Below are positions 56,750-64,000 of a stretch of DNA of 64,000 nt, piece by piece; the stretch's first letter is position 1, and every line of letters begins with the position of its first letter. The translations under genes were made by a program, and so were the position numbers. Source of the DNA: Pseudotabrizicola algicola (GTDB lineage: Bacteria; Pseudomonadota; Alphaproteobacteria; Rhodobacterales; Rhodobacteraceae). The stretch is taken from the NCBI RefSeq assembly GCF_010915705.1, contig NZ_JAAIKE010000003.1, forward strand, positions 310,001 through 374,000, given 5' to 3'. The notes under the pieces were generated by a model. The model saw nothing but the letters and a program-made list of their open reading frames with translations, made no database searches and was not told the DNA's origin.

Positions 56750-59700
56750 TGAGTCAAAGTGCGATTCTGATCGGCAACGAAAGCCTGACGCAGGCCTGCG
56801 GCGCGGCATGGCTGGCGCGCGGGCATCGTCTGGTGGCGGTGGTCACACGCGACGCGGCGGTGCGCACTTGGGCGCAAGGCGCGGGCCTGCGCGTCGAGGC
56901 GCCGGGCGCAGGGCTTGCCGCGCGTCTGGCGGGCGCGTCCTGCGACTGGCTCCTGTCGGTCGCCAACCTGTCGCTGGTGCCTGCATCCGTGCGGGCGCTG
57001 GCCACGCGGGGGGCGATCAACTTCCATGACGGGCCGCTGCCGCGCTATGCGGGCCTGAACGCCCCCGTCTGGGCCTTGCTGGCGGGCGAGGCGCAGCACG
57101 GCATCACATGGCACCTGATGACCGATGGCGTCGACGAAGGCGACATTCTGGAACAGCGCCTGTTCGACATCGCCCCGGCAGAAACCGCGCTCTCGCTCAA
57201 CACCTGCTGTTTCGAGACGGGGCTTGAAAGTTTCTCGGCGCTGATGGCGCAGATGGAAAGCGGCCTGCGCCCGCAGCCGCAGGATTTCACCCGGCGGCAG
57301 GTGTTCGCGCGCGCGGATCGCCCCGCAGCCTTCGGGCGGCTCGATTTCACCGCCCCTGCCGAAGCGGTGGCGCGTCAGGTGCGCGCGCTGGATCATGGCC
57401 GATACTGGAACCCGCTGACCACGGCCAAGATCGCAGGCTCTTTCGGCGTGCTGAACGTCGGCGCCGCCGATGTGGTCGCGGGGTCGGGCTTGCCCGGCAC
57501 GGTGCTGTCCGCCTCGCCCGAAGGCGTGGTGGTGGCCTGCGGATCGGGCGCGGTGCGTCTGCACCGTCTGACCTGCCAAAGCCGGGGCCTGCCCGTCAGC
57601 CCCGAAACGGTGCAGGATCTCGCGCCCCTGACCGACGCGCAGGCGCTGACCGCCGCGCTTGCCGCGCTGGCCCCCGCCGAACCGGCGATCCGCAAGCGGC
57701 TTGCCGCGCTGTCGCCTCTGGTGGTGGCAGGCACGGGGGGCGGGCAGGGCTGGCTGCGGATCGACCTTGCGGGCGATGCGGCAACGCTGGCCGTGGCCCT
57801 CGCCCATGTCTCGGGGCAGGACAGCCCCGATGTGGCACTTTCCACGTCGCCGGGCCTGCCCGGCTATGTCAGCGACTGGGTGCCGGTGCGGGTGCCGACC
57901 GGCGGCACGCTGGCCGAGGCGCGGGCGGCGCTTTCGGCAGACACCGCCCCCGGCTTCGCGCTTGACCTGATGACGCGTGACGTGGCGCTGGCCGATCTGG
58001 CGGTGCCGCAGGTGGGCGTCTCGCGCCACGGCGCGCCGGTTGCAGGAACGGTGGTCACCCTGACCGATGGGGCGCTGCTCGCCGATCTCTCCCGCCTGTC
58101 CGAGGCCGAGGCGCGGGCGCTGGCCGACCGTCTCGCCTTCGTCGTTCAGGCGGCGGATCGGGTCGAAAGGTTTGCCGATCTGCCCCGCATGACACCGCAG
58201 GAACGTCATGCTGTCCTGCATGACGTGAACCAGACGCTCGCCGCACGCGCTGCATACTGCGTGCATCAGGCGTTCGAGGCGCAGGTCGACCGCACCCCCG
58301 ACGCTCCGGCGGTGAGTTTCGAGGCGGTGACGCTGACCTATGCCGCGCTCAACGCCCGCGCCAACCGCGTGGCGCATGTGCTGCGCGGGCTGGGCGTCGG
58401 GCCGGGGGTTCTGGTCGGCCTGCACATCCGCCGCAGTCTCGACATGCTGGTGGGCGCCTTGGCAATTCAAAAAGCGGGTGGGGCCTATGTGCCGATGGAC
58501 CCGGCCTATCCCTCTGATCGCACGGCACTTTTCATCGAAGACAGCGCCTGTCCGGTGATCGTCACCACCTCCGATCTGGCGCGTGGCCTGCCGTCTTCTG
58601 TGGCGGCGCTCTGCCTTGATACCGATGGGCGCATCCCCGTGGCCGACCAGACCAACCCCATATCTGGTGTGGGGCCCGCCGATCTGGCCTATATGATCTA
58701 TACATCCGGCTCCACCGGACGGCCCAAGGGAGTGATGGTCGAACATCGCAACGTGGCCAATTTCTTCACGGGCATGGACCAGCGCATCGGCCCCGAACCC
58801 GGCGTCTGGCTGGCCGTCACCTCGCTTTCCTTCGACATTTCCGTGCTGGAACTGTTCTGGACCTTGGCGCGCGGATTCAAGGTGGTGATCTCGTCCGACG
58901 AGAACCGGGCGCTGGTTTCGTCCGGGCGCATCGTTTCGTCAGAAAAGATGGACTTTTCAATCTATTACTGGGGAAATGACGATGGCGTCGGCCCCAAGAA
59001 ATACGAGCTTTTGCTCGAAGGCGCCAAGTTCGCCGACACCCACGGCTTCGTCGCCGTCTGGACGCCGGAGCGGCATTTCCACGCCTTTGGCGGCCCCTAT
59101 CCCAACCCTTCGGTGACAGGTGCCGCCGTGGCCGCGGTCACCAAGAACATCGGGGTGCGCGCGGGGTCTTGCGTGGTGCCGCTGCACCACCCCGCCCGCA
59201 TCGCCGAGGAATGGGCGGTGATCGACAATCTGACCGGCGGGCGCGCGGGGATTGCCATCGCAAGCGGCTGGCAACCCGATGATTTCGTTCTAAAACCTGA
59301 AAACACGCCGCCCCGCAACAAGGCCGCGATGTATGAGGCGGCCGATCAGGTGCGCAGGCTGTGGCGCGGCGAAGGGGTGGATTTCCCCAAGGCCGATGGC
59401 GGCATGTTCACCGTGGTCAGCCAGCCGCGCCCCGTGTCGGCGGAACTGCCGATCTGGGTGACGACCGCCGGAAATCCGGAAACATGGCGCGAGGCCGGAG
59501 AGATGGGGGCCAATGTGCTGACCCACCTTCTGGGCCAGTCGGTCGATGAGGTGGCGGCCAAGATCAAGCTCTACCGCGAGGCCCGCGCCAAGGCGGGCCA
59601 CGACCCGCAGGCGGGCATCATCACCTTGATGTTGCACACTTATGTCGGGCGTGACCGCGAACAGGTGCGTCGCGTGGCCGAAGCGCCGATGAAGGCCTAT

Positions 59701-61254
59701 CTGGCCGCGGCGGTCGGTCTGGTCAAGCAATATGCCTGGGCCTTCCCCGCCTTCAAGAAGCCGCAGGGTGTCACCAACCCGATGGACATCGACCTGCGCA
59801 GCCTGAGCGCCGAAGAGAATGACGCGATCCTCGATTTCGCCTTCCAGCGCTATTTCGAGGATTCGGGCCTGTTCGGCACGGTGGAAGACGCGCTGGCGCG
59901 GGTCGAACAACTCAAACGCATCGGCGTGGGTGAAGTGGCCTGCCTCATCGACTATGGCATCGCGCCCGAACAGGTGATGGAGGGGCTCTATCCCCTCGCC
60001 GAAGTGGTGCGCCGCGCCAATGCAGGCGGCGGGGTCGAGGCGGATGACTTCTCGATCGCGGCGCAACTGATCCGGCACAAGGTCACCCACCTGCAATGCA
60101 CCCCCAGCATGGCCCGGATGATCGCCCTGAACGAAGACTCGCGGGCGGCCCTTGCCGGGGTGAAAACCGTGATGGTGGGCGGCGAGGCGCTGCCGGGGGC
60201 CTTGGTGCAAGACCTGCGGGCGGCGACTTCGGCGCGCCTGCTCAACATGTATGGCCCGACCGAAACCACGATCTGGTCTTCGGTCGAAGAGGTTGGCGCA
60301 GGGGAAGCGGTGGTCAATATCGGCACACCTTTGCCCAACCAGCAGATGTATGTGCTGGACGAGACACAAGATCCTGTGCCGGTCGGCACGCCGGGCGAAT
60401 TGTGGATCGGCGGCGACGGGGTGACGCGCGGCTATTGGCGGCGCGATGATCTGACCGCCGAACGTTTCCTGCCCGATCCTTTCGTCACGCCAGATCGTGC
60501 CTGCCCTTGGGGCGCGCGCATGTATCGCACCGGCGATCTGGTGCGGCGCAGGGCCGATGGAAAGATCGACTTTCTGGGCCGCGCCGACCATCAGGTCAAG
60601 CTGCGCGGCTACCGGATCGAACTGGGCGAGATCGAGGCGGTGCTGGAGGCGCAGCCCGGCGTGCGGCAGGCCGTCGTGATGGCGCGCGAGGACACGCCCG
60701 GCGATCTGCGGCTGGTGGGCTATGTCACCGGCACCGCCCATGAGGCGGGATTGCGTGCGGAACTGGCCGCTGTCTTGCCTGAACATATGGTGCCTGCGCA
60801 TATCGTGACTCTTGACGCCTTTCCGCTGACCCCCAACCGCAAGCTCGACCGCAAGGCGCTGCCCGTACCGCAAGCGCGTGGGGCGGAGCCGGTCAGCTTC
60901 GTGGCGCCCGCATCGGATGTGGAAGCGCAGATCGCCGCCGTCTGGGCGCGGGTGCTGGGGGTGCCGAAGGTGGGCGCAAAGGACAACTTCTTTGCGCTGG
61001 GCGGGCATTCTTTGCTTGCCGTGCAGGCCCACCGCGAAATCCGCGAGGCGTTGGGGGCGGCGAAACTCTCGATCACCGATATTTTCCGCTTTCCCACGCT
61101 GCAAGCTCTCGCTGCCCATCTTGACGATGGCCCCCGGCCCGCCGCCGCACCGGCGGTCAAGCCTGCCGGATTGGCAGCGCAGGCCGATGCCCGCGCCGAG
61201 GCGATGGCGCGCAGACGGGCCATGCGGGCAGGGCGGGCGGGCGTGGATGCCTGA
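56749..61254 (+). CDS. NRPS: formyltransferase, adenylation with inserted luciferase-like monooxygenase, carrier domain
   Basis: A 1,501-aa protein. An N-terminal formyltransferase (1-165) has Asn91/His93 in [13 protein letters not shown] and Asp132 in DEGDI, then its C-terminal subdomain to about 290. Residues about 300-500 look like a condensation-domain remnant without HHxxxDG, ending in the usual linker. The adenylation domain has [11 protein letters not shown] and Asp696 in FDIS (alpha-amino acid recognition). It is interrupted at 734-1090 by an FMN-dependent luciferase-like monooxygenase of the MupA/Atu3671 type (FSIYYWGND...). It resumes with [15 protein letters not shown] and NRKLDRKAL. 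The carrier domain has Ser1421 in LGGHSL. There is no thioesterase, so the product must pass to a partner, presumably the PKS. Confidence 0.92.
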   Translation: MSQSAILIGNESLTQACGAAWLARGHRLVAVVTRDAAVRTWAQGAGLRVEAPGAGLAARLAGASCDWLLSVANLSLVPASVRALATRGAINFHDGPLPRYAGLNAPVWALLAGEAQHGITWHLMTDGVDEGDILEQRLFDIAPAETALSLNTCCFETGLESFSALMAQMESGLRPQPQDFTRRQVFARADRPAAFGRLDFTAPAEAVARQVRALDHGRYWNPLTTAKIAGSFGVLNVGAADVVAGSGLPGTVLSASPEGVVVACGSGAVRLHRLTCQSRGLPVSPETVQDLAPLTDAQALTAALAALAPAEPAIRKRLAALSPLVVAGTGGGQGWLRIDLAGDAATLAVALAHVSGQDSPDVALSTSPGLPGYVSDWVPVRVPTGGTLAEARAALSADTAPGFALDLMTRDVALADLAVPQVGVSRHGAPVAGTVVTLTDGALLADLSRLSEAEARALADRLAFVVQAADRVERFADLPRMTPQERHAVLHDVNQTLAARAAYCVHQAFEAQVDRTPDAPAVSFEAVTLTYAALNARANRVAHVLRGLGVGPGVLVGLHIRRSLDMLVGALAIQKAGGAYVPMDPAYPSDRTALFIEDSACPVIVTTSDLARGLPSSVAALCLDTDGRIPVADQTNPISGVGPADLAYMIYTSGSTGRPKGVMVEHRNVANFFTGMDQRIGPEPGVWLAVTSLSFDISVLELFWTLARGFKVVISSDENRALVSSGRIVSSEKMDFSIYYWGNDDGVGPKKYELLLEGAKFADTHGFVAVWTPERHFHAFGGPYPNPSVTGAAVAAVTKNIGVRAGSCVVPLHHPARIAEEWAVIDNLTGGRAGIAIASGWQPDDFVLKPENTPPRNKAAMYEAADQVRRLWRGEGVDFPKADGGMFTVVSQPRPVSAELPIWVTTAGNPETWREAGEMGANVLTHLLGQSVDEVAAKIKLYREARAKAGHDPQAGIITLMLHTYVGRDREQVRRVAEAPMKAYLAAAVGLVKQYAWAFPAFKKPQGVTNPMDIDLRSLSAEENDAILDFAFQRYFEDSGLFGTVEDALARVEQLKRIGVGEVACLIDYGIAPEQVMEGLYPLAEVVRRANAGGGVEADDFSIAAQLIRHKVTHLQCTPSMARMIALNEDSRAALAGVKTVMVGGEALPGALVQDLRAATSARLLNMYGPTETTIWSSVEEVGAGEAVVNIGTPLPNQQMYVLDETQDPVPVGTPGELWIGGDGVTRGYWRRDDLTAERFLPDPFVTPDRACPWGARMYRTGDLVRRRADGKIDFLGRADHQVKLRGYRIELGEIEAVLEAQPGVRQAVVMAREDTPGDLRLVGYVTGTAHEAGLRAELAAVLPEHMVPAHIVTLDAFPLTPNRKLDRKALPVPQARGAEPVSFVAPASDVEAQIAAVWARVLGVPKVGAKDNFFALGGHSLLAVQAHREIREALGAAKLSITDIFRFPTLQALAAHLDDGPRPAAAPAVKPAGLAAQADARAEAMARRRAMRAGRAGVDA

Positions 61255-61891
61255 CGCCGCCCTGCTGGCGGCGCTGCGGGGCATCGTCCCCGCCGGTGCG
61301 GGCCTTGGCCGCGCCGATCCGCGCGCGGACCATCCGCTGCTGGCGGGCGAAGCCATTGCGGGCGCCGTGCCGGCACGCCTGCGCGAGTTTGCTGCGGGGC
61401 GCGCGGCGGCCCGCAGGGCAATGGCAGCGATCGGCGAGGTGGCGGCGCAGGCTATTCCGATGGGTGCCGACCGCGCGCCGCAATGGCCTCCGGCTGTTAC
61501 AGGCTCCATCACCCATACAGACAGCCACTGTCTCGCGGTTGCGCTGCCCTCTACCCTCTGCCGGGGCATCGGAATCGATCTGGAAGCGGATACGCCGCTC
61601 GACATGGCCCTGTGGGATGTGGTCCTGCGCCCCGATGAGCGGGACGGCATGACCGGCGCGCAGGCAAAGGCAATCTTCTGCGCCAAAGAGGCGGCCTATA
61701 AGGCGCAATATGCGCAAAGCCGCCAGCTTTTCGGCTTTGACACCCTGCACGTTACCTTTGCGGGCAATCATTTCGCGGCGACCTTCACCCGCGACGTGCC
61801 GCCCTTTTGCGGCGGCGACCGGATTGCCGGGTCGGTGCTGCGCGTCGCGGGCCATCTGCTGGCCGCCGCCCACATCCCGCCGCACGGCTAA
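61247..61891 (+). CDS. 4'-phosphopantetheinyl transferase, EntD/Sfp superfamily
   Basis: A 214-aa enzyme that loads phosphopantetheine on the carrier serines of the PKS and NRPS. The conserved motifs are [22 protein letters not shown] (metal-binding Asp) and [13 protein letters not shown]. The start at 61247 overlaps the NRPS by eight bases, so it is the last gene of the cluster. The protein resembles the siderophore-type EntD branch more than AcpS. Confidence 0.92.
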   Translation: MPDAALLAALRGIVPAGAGLGRADPRADHPLLAGEAIAGAVPARLREFAAGRAAARRAMAAIGEVAAQAIPMGADRAPQWPPAVTGSITHTDSHCLAVALPSTLCRGIGIDLEADTPLDMALWDVVLRPDERDGMTGAQAKAIFCAKEAAYKAQYAQSRQLFGFDTLHVTFAGNHFAATFTRDVPPFCGGDRIAGSVLRVAGHLLAAAHIPPHG

Positions 61892-61997
61892 TGTGCCGCA
61901 GTGCAGCGACGAATTGTCGCGACATGGCCGAGAAAAGCGCTACTCTTGCCGCAGCCCACCCGCCTTGAGGAGATCGCGTGCTGGGCCGGAGGATGCA

Positions 61998-62207
61998 ATG
62001 AACAAACTTGTCGCCTTGGTATGCGTGATAAGCTGGTCAGGTTTCTGGGCTTTTGGCTATCTGGCCCTGTCGGCGGATATTCGGGACCAGAACCAGATTC
62101 TCGTGGCCAGCCTTCTTGCCGGCATCGGCTTTCTGACGGGGGTGTTCGCCTATATCAAACTGGCGCGCGACAAGCCGCAAACCTATACGCGGGCGCGTCA
62201 CGGTTAA
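61998..62207 (+). CDS. Small two-helix membrane protein
   Basis: A 69-aa protein with two hydrophobic helices (LVALVCVISWSGFWAFGYLA and ILVASLLAGIGFLTGVFAYI) joined by a short charged turn. A GGAGG at 61988-61992 fixes the ATG at 61998. No family recognised. Confidence 0.75.
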   Translation: MNKLVALVCVISWSGFWAFGYLALSADIRDQNQILVASLLAGIGFLTGVFAYIKLARDKPQTYTRARHG

Positions 62208-62267
62208 AGCAGGGCGAAACGCCGCTTTGCCCTTGTTCGGGGCCGGGGTCCGACTTACCTCTGGGCC

Positions 62268-63062
62268 ATGAAACATCTCATCCCGTTCCTTCCCAAACCG
62301 CCCATCGTGCCGGTGATCCGTTTGCAAGGCGCGATCGGCGCCGGCGGGCGCAGCCTGTCGGATCAGGCGCTGGCCCCTTTGCTGGAGCGGGCCTTTTCCC
62401 GTGGCAAACCCGCCGCCGTGGCATTGGTCATCAACTCGCCCGGAGGCTCGGCCGTGCAGTCCTCGCTGATCGCGGCGCGGATTCGGCGGCTGGCCGACGA
62501 AAAGCGGGTTCCGGTGCATTGCTTTGTCGAGGATGTGGCGGCCTCCGGCGGCTATTGGCTGGCCACGGCCGCCGATCGGATCTGGGTTGACCCCTCCTCG
62601 CTGGTCGGGTCCATCGGGGTGATCTATGCCAGCTTCGGCCTGCACGAACTCTTGGCAAAGAACGGGGTCGAGCGGCGGGTGCATACCGCAGGGCGGTCAA
62701 AATCCTTTGCCGATCCGTTCAAGCCAGAACGTCCCGAAGATGTGGCGCGCATCCATGCCATGCTTGCCCCGCTGCACGAGAATTTCATCGCACAGGTCAA
62801 GGCACGGCGCGGCGCTCGGCTCAAACCCGATGCCGACCTGTTCAACGCCGATATCTGGGTGGGTCAGGCCAGCGTTGAAAACGGGCTGACCGACGGAATC
62901 GGGCATCTGGTGCCGAAGATGAAGGAACTTTACGGCGACAAGGTGCGGTTTGTCCCCTATGGCCAGCGGCGCAGCCTGTTGCAGCGTTTCGGGATGACGA
63001 TGACCGATACCTTCGTCTCGAGCGTCGAGGAACGTGCCCTCTGGGCGCGCTACGGGCTCTAG
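62268..63062 (+). CDS. S49 family peptidase (SohB/SppA-like)
   Basis: A 264-aa Ser-Lys protease of the signal-peptide peptidase group. The catalytic serine is in VEDVAASGGYWLATAADRI, and a candidate general-base lysine is in RSKSFADPF. LVINSPGGSAVQS and SLVGSIGVIY are typical. It lacks a clear N-terminal membrane anchor, so it resembles the short cytoplasmic-side members. The next gene starts directly at its stop. Confidence 0.92.
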   Translation: MKHLIPFLPKPPIVPVIRLQGAIGAGGRSLSDQALAPLLERAFSRGKPAAVALVINSPGGSAVQSSLIAARIRRLADEKRVPVHCFVEDVAASGGYWLATAADRIWVDPSSLVGSIGVIYASFGLHELLAKNGVERRVHTAGRSKSFADPFKPERPEDVARIHAMLAPLHENFIAQVKARRGARLKPDADLFNADIWVGQASVENGLTDGIGHLVPKMKELYGDKVRFVPYGQRRSLLQRFGMTMTDTFVSSVEERALWARYGL

Positions 63063-63245
63063 ATGCTGGTCAAGATCATCCTCATCTTCCTGCTCGCCAT
63101 GGTGCTGGTGGGTATGATCGGAAAGGTGGTGTTCCCCACCGCGCTCGACCGCATGAAACGCAAAGCCTTGGGGCGGGGGCCTGTGTGTCGCGCCTGCGGG
63201 CGCTATGTCATCGGCAAAAGCTGTGACTGCGGAAAAAGGGGCTGA
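63063..63245 (+). CDS. Small membrane protein with a zinc-ribbon-like tail
   Basis: A 60-aa protein. A single membrane helix (LVKIILIFLLAMVLVGMIGKVV) is followed by a basic linker and four cysteines, CRAC then CDC (CRACGRYVIGKSCDCG), that could bind one zinc. The start immediately follows the peptidase stop, and it precedes the SDR gene by three bases. Function unknown. Confidence 0.8.
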   Translation: MLVKIILIFLLAMVLVGMIGKVVFPTALDRMKRKALGRGPVCRACGRYVIGKSCDCGKRG

Positions 63246-63248
63246 GTG

Positions 63249-64000
63249 ATGGTGGCATTGGTAACCGGCGCGGGCAAACGGCTTGGCCGTGCGATGGCGC
63301 TGTATCTGGCGGGGCGCGGTCATGATGTGGCCGTTCACTACGCCGCCTCGGAAGCCGAGGCCGCCGCCGTGGTCGCCGAGATTGGGGCGATGGGCCGCCG
63401 AGCGGTGGCGCTGCACGCCGATCTGCTGAACGAGGCCGAGGTGGAAACGCTGGTCCCGCGTGCGGCGGCGGCGCTGGGGCCGCTGACCGTGCTGGTCAAC
63501 AACGCCTCGATCTTTGAATATGACACGGTGCAGACCGGCACGCGGTCGAGCTGGGACCGCGCGATGGAAAGCAACCTGCGCGCGCCCTTTGTGCTGACGC
63601 AAGCCTTTGCCGCGCAATGCCCGAAGGCGCTGCCGGACGAGAATGGCGAGCCTCTGGCGCAGGGGCTGGTCGTCAACATGATCGACCAGCGGGTGCATAA
63701 GCTGACGCCCGAATTTGCCAGCTATACCATTGCCAAGATGGGTCTCTGGGCGCTGACGCAGACGGCGGCGCAAGGGCTGGCGCCGCATGTGCGGGTGAAC
63801 GGGATCGGGCCGGGGCCGACCTTGCAGGGGGGGCGGCAGTCGGCAGATCACTTCGCCCGGCAACGCGCCGCCACCGTGCTGGGGCGCGGCGCGCACCCGT
63901 CAGATATCGCGGCGGCGCTGGGCTTCTTTCTCGACTCGCCTGCGGTCACAGGGCAGATGATCGCGGTCGATGGCGGGCAGCATCTGGGCTGGAAGACGCC
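63249..64000 (+). CDS. FolM-like SDR (pteridine reductase family), 3' end outside window
   Basis: The first 250 residues of a short-chain dehydrogenase. The cofactor motif TGAGKRLG is the TGxxxRxG form of pteridine reductases and FolM. The triad candidates are the Asp in NMIDQR and YxxxK in SYTIAKMG, followed by NGIGPGPTLQ. The protein ends with VDGGQHLGW near its expected C terminus, so only a few codons are missing. It probably reduces dihydropteridines. The open frame runs through the window edge. Confidence 0.88.
   Translation, partial: MVALVTGAGKRLGRAMALYLAGRGHDVAVHYAASEAEAAAVVAEIGAMGRRAVALHADLLNEAEVETLVPRAAAALGPLTVLVNNASIFEYDTVQTGTRSSWDRAMESNLRAPFVLTQAFAAQCPKALPDENGEPLAQGLVVNMIDQRVHKLTPEFASYTIAKMGLWALTQTAAQGLAPHVRVNGIGPGPTLQGGRQSADHFARQRAATVLGRGAHPSDIAAALGFFLDSPAVTGQMIAVDGGQHLGWKT

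Noticed and set aside
57100-57150. HLMTDG in the NRPS N terminus as a condensation-domain HHxxxDG motif.
   Set aside because: Only one His, and it lies within the formyltransferase fold next to its Asp132 motif.

Overview
The window is a contiguous piece of a high-G+C alphaproteobacterial chromosome, almost certainly from a member of the Rhodobacteraceae. The signs are an RpoE-ChrR singlet-oxygen switch flanked by the operon it controls in Rhodobacter sphaeroides, a MutL carrying an endonuclease motif, many small proteins and DUFs typical of the family (DUF1365, DUF3833, DUF1523, DUF1643, DUF1674, DUF6525), and dense gene packing with ATGA/GTGA stop-start overlaps. All product names are judgements from reading the translations; no database search was run.

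Layout. 1-2833: the 3' part of mutL, overlapped by rmuC. 2834-8969: chrR and rpoE (minus) diverge from a five-gene, tightly coupled plus-strand operon (FAD oxidoreductase, DUF1365, MFS, DUF3833, SDR). Candidate RpoE promoters face both ways. 9060-16457: housekeeping genes (rsmB, SDHAF4-like, dapB, rbfA, a phosphodiester glycosidase, truB, DUF1643, an RTX-repeat protein, rpsO). 16872-19209: an AT-richer pair, a MetOD1-type protein overlapped by a hybrid histidine kinase. 19349-26817: a divergent peptide-uptake regulon (XRE-cupin regulator, binding protein, GAF protein and aminopeptidase P on minus; two permeases and two ATPases on plus) around an AT-rich operator. 27189-30989: pheS and pheT with a small antisense-strand membrane-protein gene between them.

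31046-37687: a seven-gene minus-strand operon of mostly uncharacterised proteins: coiled coil, unknown 376-aa protein, AAA+ ATPase, 65-aa protein, DUF6638-like protein, 89-aa membrane protein and DUF1523 membrane protein. It is the best candidate here for an undescribed multi-protein system. 37947-46137: aldehyde dehydrogenase, 1-Cys peroxiredoxin, a COG0523 metallochaperone GTPase behind a Zur-like box, DUF2157, an L,D-transpeptidase, and pnp, which lies about 27.5 kb from rpsO rather than next to it.

46529-61891: a compact six-gene biosynthetic cluster: O-antigen ligase/polymerase-like membrane protein, GT4 glycosyltransferase, a 2,148-aa type I PKS, GT2 glycosyltransferase, a 1,501-aa NRPS protein with an N-terminal formyltransferase domain and a luciferase-like monooxygenase inserted in its adenylation domain, and a phosphopantetheinyl transferase. 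Adjacent genes overlap or nearly touch, so it is probably one operon making a glycosylated peptide-polyketide or a surface glycolipid. 61998-64000: a small membrane protein, an S49 peptidase, a zinc-ribbon membrane peptide, and the 5' part of a FolM-like SDR cut by the window edge.
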